A stretch of DNA of 64,000 nucleotides from assembly GCA_963693315.1 (NCBI GenBank), contig OY856188.1:270253114-270317113 (forward strand), written 5' to 3'. This DNA comes from Diogma glabrata. Lineage: Eukaryota; Arthropoda; Insecta; Diptera; Cylindrotomidae. A model generated the notes under the pieces. It was given only the letters and a program-made list of their open reading frames with translations, did not search any database and had not been told where the DNA came from. How positions within the stretch are numbered: the stretch's first letter is position 1; each line of letters opens with the position of its first letter. The translations under genes were made by a program, and so were the position numbers. Below are positions 60,775 through 64,000 of the stretch, in pieces.

Positions 60775-61990
60775 TCCACAACTGCAAAATATTTCGATTA
60801 ATTTCCTTTTCCATTTCCATTTGAAAAATGCCTACCTTCAAGTTCAACTAACTGATGATTCAAAAAAAATGTATGGTTATCAATACACCATTTGGGTTGT
60901 ATGAATATAAACGATTACCATTCGGTATTGCTAGTGCTTCAGGCTTCAGAGATTAACGGAAGAATTTAATCGCAGGTATTGACTATTGCGAAAGAAATTT
61001 TGCGAAGAAGAAAACGTTTTCGATGTAAATTAAATAAATGTGAATTTGCTAAGGAATACCTAGGCTAGGACATATTATTAGTAAAGAAGGTATAAGCCCT
61101 TCCACTGCTGGAAGTGATGCAATTGAATCATTGTCACGCCCTCAGAACATTAAACAAGTAGAAGCAAGCATTCATTGGAAAAATGAATTATTATAATAAA
61201 TTTATACGAAATTTCTCTCAATAATCTGCTCCACTTAATCAGTTACGACGAAGCAACTCTAAATTTATATGGGAACGAGAACAAGATGAAACATTTCAAA
61301 ATCTTAAAAGAAAAATAAGCAACTACTTTTGTTCACTTTAAAAGTGACTACCCAATCATCTTGACAGATGCTTCATCTTATGGTATTGGTGCCGTGATCT
61401 TACATCGTTACCCAGATGGAACTGAATGTCCAATTGCATTTGCATCAAAAACGCTGAACAAAATACAACAAAGGTATCAACTCGAGAAGAAAGCACTTTC
61501 AAATATATTTGGTGTAGTTAAATTTTATCAAAATATATATGGCAGGAAGTTCGAATTGCTGACCGACCATAAACAGTTGATTATGCTATTTAGTCCGAGT
61601 AAAAAATTGCCGGTCCAAGTCGATACAATCAATCGACTCCAGCGTTGGGCAATCATATTGATGAGCTTCAATTATGAAATCAAATACCGTCCAACAAGTC
61701 AACATCCGAATGCGGATGGGTTGTCCAGATTAACAAAAGGTCCAGATATTGAATTCGATAAAACAGTAGAATCGTGTCAATATATTGATGAATTGAATAA
61801 TGAGATGCTTAACAATTGCCCAATTGACTCGCAACTTATCGAAAGATATACCAAAAAAGATGCCGATCTCAGCAAGGTCCTGAATTATAATACAAATGGT
61901 ATTTGTTATAATACAAATGGATGGTCAAACCAGGCCAAACAGAAAAAGAATCTCACCCAAACGTTTTCTTTCATCGTAAACCTTCGTTAA
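60775..61990 (+). pseudogene. Ty3/gypsy RT-RNase H relic
   Basis: RT pieces: LKNAYLQVQLTDDSKKMYG (60824 on), then in another frame LPFGIASAS, and later LNKCEFAKEYLG, IKQVEAFIGKMNYYNKFI and KFIWEREQDETFQNLK. The catalytic YxDD region is lost. RNase H is the best-preserved part, open at 61361-61990: TDASSYGIGAVILHRYP, FASKTLNKIQQRYQ, LEKKAL, LLTDHKQL and HPNADGLSRL. The 209-codon frame begins inside the RNase H domain, so its first ATG is not a real start. Confidence 0.88.
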
Positions 61991-62049
61991 GTCAATTTAA
62001 AAACGTCATTATATTACAGACCGAAAATTCTCGTGTGGTTATACCTTAC

Positions 62050-62261
62050 GACATACAAAAGAACACTATATAAGATTGCTCCATGAAGGTCATAGGGGTA
62101 TGACGCGTATGAAACAGTTAGTAAGAAGATATTATTGGTGGCCGTAAATTGATAAAGTTACCGAAAGTAAAGTTAACCAGTGTGAAATAGGTCAACTACA
62201 GGCAAACAAACCGAAGAAAGAGTATTCCCAGTAGCCCGAGGCAACACAATCCTGGGAACGT
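62050..62261 (+). pseudogene. Ty3/gypsy integrase, zinc-finger part (relic)
   Basis: LLHEGHRGMTRMKQLVRRYY (62076 on) is the HH part of the HHCC finger, followed by VNQCEIGQLQANKPKKEY-like text with only one of the usual cysteines intact. It runs up to WERMHI at the insertion point of the TIR element (62270). Confidence 0.75.
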
Positions 62262-62269
62262 ATGCACAT

Positions 62270-62998
62270 TAGACTGGTCGTTAAAAACTAAATTTTCCAA
62301 GACGCCTTAGAAAAATTCTTTGTGGTCAAAACCACAATGGCTTTATTTTTTTTTAAATCAAAAGAACACGTGCCGCAAAATCATCGAAGTTGTTTTTTTG
62401 ATAAAATCGTTAATATCTCATAAAATATGCAGATGTCAAAAAAAATTATACACTCATTTTTGTAGGGAACTTAATTCCCTACAAAAAAGGTCCAAGTCAT
62501 TTTTTTCCTAAAACCTATATTTCTGATGATATTTTGAAATAAAACTTGAAATTCTTCGAAACTCGTAAAACCAAATGATGAAAATTTCGACGAAAAAGTA
62601 CTAATCTTGACTTTTTTTGTCACGATTATTTTTTTATACATTTCATTCTATAGCGTAAAAAGAAAATTGGGGCTTTTTCGTCATCTTTATTTTTATAAAT
62701 TACGAAAACTTACAAGTTCATTTTCAAAATATCATGAGAACTTTTCGTTTTAGGGTTAAAGTTACTCGGACCTTTTTTTGTAGAGAATTAAATTTCCTAC
62801 AAAAGTGCTTCTGTTATTTTTTTTGACATCTGCATATTTTATTAGATATTTGAAAAAATCTACGAATTTTTCAAAAAATCAACTTCGACGATTTTACGGC
62901 ACGTGTTCTTTTGATTAAAAAAAAATAATGCCGTTGTGGTTTTTTGAAGAATTTTTTAGGGGGCGTTTCGGAAAATTTAGTTTTTAACGACCAGTCTA
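62270..62998. mobile_element. TIR element, 729 bp, 8-bp duplication (hAT-like, non-autonomous)
   Basis: ATGCACAT flanks it at 62262-62269 and 62999-63006. The ends are TAGACTGGTCGTTAAAAACT and its inverse. The two halves are inverse copies over most of their length (paired blocks ggcacgtgttctttt, gcagatgtcaaaaa and ttccctacaaaa), so the whole element folds back. An 8-bp duplication with TAG ends suits hAT, though other 8-bp families are possible. Excision restores the integrase reading MHIDFAGPF. Confidence 0.9.
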
Positions 62999-63006
62999 AT
63001 GCACAT

Positions 63007-63610
63007 AGATTTTGCGGGACCATTTTTAAATCATATAGCTTGTGTGTGTGGATTAATTTTCCAAGTATCCATTAACAAAATATTTATCGACATACAGAAC
63101 AACACCTGATAGCAAACTGAAAAAATCTCCGGCAGAACTTCTTCATGGAAGACAACCGCGCACCTTACTTTTCGGTTTTCTGCCATCAGAAACTCAACAA
63201 AAAGAAAATACATCTGCAGAAAATATTAAATNNNNNNNNNNNNNNNNNNNNNNNNNNNNNNNNNNNNNNNNNNNNNNNNNNNNNNNNNNNNNNNNNNNNN
63301 NNNNNNNNNNNNNNNNNNNNNNNNNNNNNNNNNNNNNNNNNNNNNNNNNNNNNNNNNNNNNNNNNNNNNNNNNNNNNNNNNNNNNNNNNNNNNNNNNNNN
63401 NNNNNNNNNNNNNNNNNNNNNNNNNNNNNNNAGGACAACCGCGCTCCTTACTTTTCTGTTTTCTGCCATCACAAAAAGAAAATACATCTGCAGAAAAAAT
63501 TAAATTTCTTGTCAATGATAAAGTTTATGTTCGTGATTATACAAATAGGGGAAAGTTGTGTAAAGGAGTCATCGAAAATACTTTGGGTACACTGTACCCT
63601 GAATGTATTT
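63007..63610 (+). pseudogene. Ty3/gypsy integrase core and C-terminus (relic with gap)
   Basis: It resumes with DFAGPF (the first catalytic D region), jumps to NNTPDSKLKKSPAELLHGRQ (63097 on; the usual middle of the core with the second D and the E is deleted) and meets the gap at 63232. After the gap the same PRSLLF...ENTSAE text is repeated, then LVNDKVYVRDYTNRGK (63513 on), the conserved C-terminal domain. Reading frames spanning the N run are not real. Confidence 0.8.
63232..63431. other. Assembly gap (200 N)
   Basis: Two hundred undetermined bases. The sequences on both sides are near-copies of one another (gacaaccgcgc to aatacatctgcagaaaa). Confidence 1.
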
Positions 63611-63904
63611 GATTTTAACAAATTATGGCTCATAGCGAAGACACGAAAACCAAATAAGAAAAGGTAAAACTGCAGAAGCTTCAGTTTTTGATGCTTCTAG
63701 AAGTTCTGATAAGGCTAGTGAAAAAAATAATGATGCTGATAGATCAAAATACCTTCAACAGGTTCAGAAAATACAATTCAAAAACATTCTACTCCAGAAT
63801 AATTAACTTCAACAAATGTTGAGGTTAGAAGATTAAGTCGACCAAAAAAGCAGACGGTTCGATTCCATTTTTAGTAGACGGTTTCAATTTTGTCAAGGAG
63901 GAAT

Positions 63905-64000
63905 TGTTATATTTGAATATTTTATATTACATTTTGTCGTTGAACTTATGTTGCGAAGTGTTAAATTAATTTTTATTTATAAATTCTCACAGAATCCTGT
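63905..64000 (+). repeat. Start of the gypsy 3' LTR (cut by window end)
   Basis: It matches 60646-60710 with one substitution and a small indel (tgtcgcgactcgcgaag versus tgttgcgaag) and follows the purine tract. Its end lies outside the window. Confidence 0.78.

Larger units (their letters stand above)
60646..64000 (+). mobile_element. Ty3/gypsy LTR retrotransposon, internally deleted, right end beyond the window
   Basis: The sequence beginning tgttatatttg at 60646 recurs at 63905 (both continue to ttgtcgttgaacttatgt), giving LTR starts. At 63905 it is preceded by the purine-rich caaggaggaat, a polypurine tract. Between them are RT, RNase H and integrase relics, but gag and protease are missing. 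The left LTR runs into RT within about 130 bp, so a deletion removed the LTR remainder, leader, gag and protease. A 729-bp TIR element and an assembly gap interrupt the integrase. Confidence 0.82.

Noticed and set aside
63145..63612. Reading frames spanning the N run
   Set aside because: They exist only because N codons are not stops; only the flanking integrase text is real.

Overview
This 64 kb window looks like intergenic or intronic DNA from an arthropod, most likely an insect. The base composition is strongly AT-rich, and the recognisable coding sequence is of retroelement types common in insects: BEL/Pao, Ty3/gypsy, Copia, RTE-like, R1-like and CR1/Jockey-group non-LTR elements, plus hAT and Tigger-like DNA elements. 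I cannot resolve the insect order. I found no convincing host protein-coding exon, rRNA or intact tRNA gene. Almost every protein-like reading frame is a piece of a mobile element, usually with stops, frameshifts or truncation.

Layout. 1-5880: a CR1-like non-LTR relic (+) is split by a 3.75 kb insertion (948-4696) made entirely of palindromic units, namely a large foldback, a Tigger-like element with TA duplication and a short TIR element. 6440-9290 and 28530-30100 are two copies of one composite repeat containing two tandem arrays; the first copy is split by a third copy of the foldback arm and an ORF1-like non-LTR fragment. 12666-19704 is a nearly complete BEL/Pao LTR retrotransposon with near-identical LTRs, a PBS and a perfect 5-bp target duplication, but a broken pol. 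24192-27524 is a decayed RTE-like element flanked by an unusually long 92-bp direct repeat. 32955-33760 is an R1-like relic (-). 38437-38862 is a full-length hairpin element. 39720-41035 is a decayed hAT transposase. 41195-42480 joins CR1-like, hAT-end and gypsy relics. 44468-44860 is a TIR element packed with a GC-rich motif. 45116-49915 is a second CR1-like relic (-) split by a 2.64 kb non-LTR insertion with an 11-bp target duplication. 52460-55515 holds several short hairpins. 55963-56228 is a long GA microsatellite. 57612-58555 is a Copia relic (-) split by a hairpin element. 60646-64000 is an internally deleted Ty3/gypsy element interrupted by a 729-bp TIR element with an 8-bp duplication and by an assembly gap.

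There is no pathway or operon here. The relationships between features are nesting events, so relative ages can be read: the BEL copy is the youngest by LTR identity, and the CR1-like, Copia and gypsy relics are older because other elements sit inside them. The observations most worth following are the 92-bp flanking repeat of the RTE element, the three-copy foldback arm, the motif-packed 393-bp TIR element, the set of short hairpins with GC-rich cores, and a possible recursive splice site at 35575/35576. I did not find clear evidence of a wholly new biological system.
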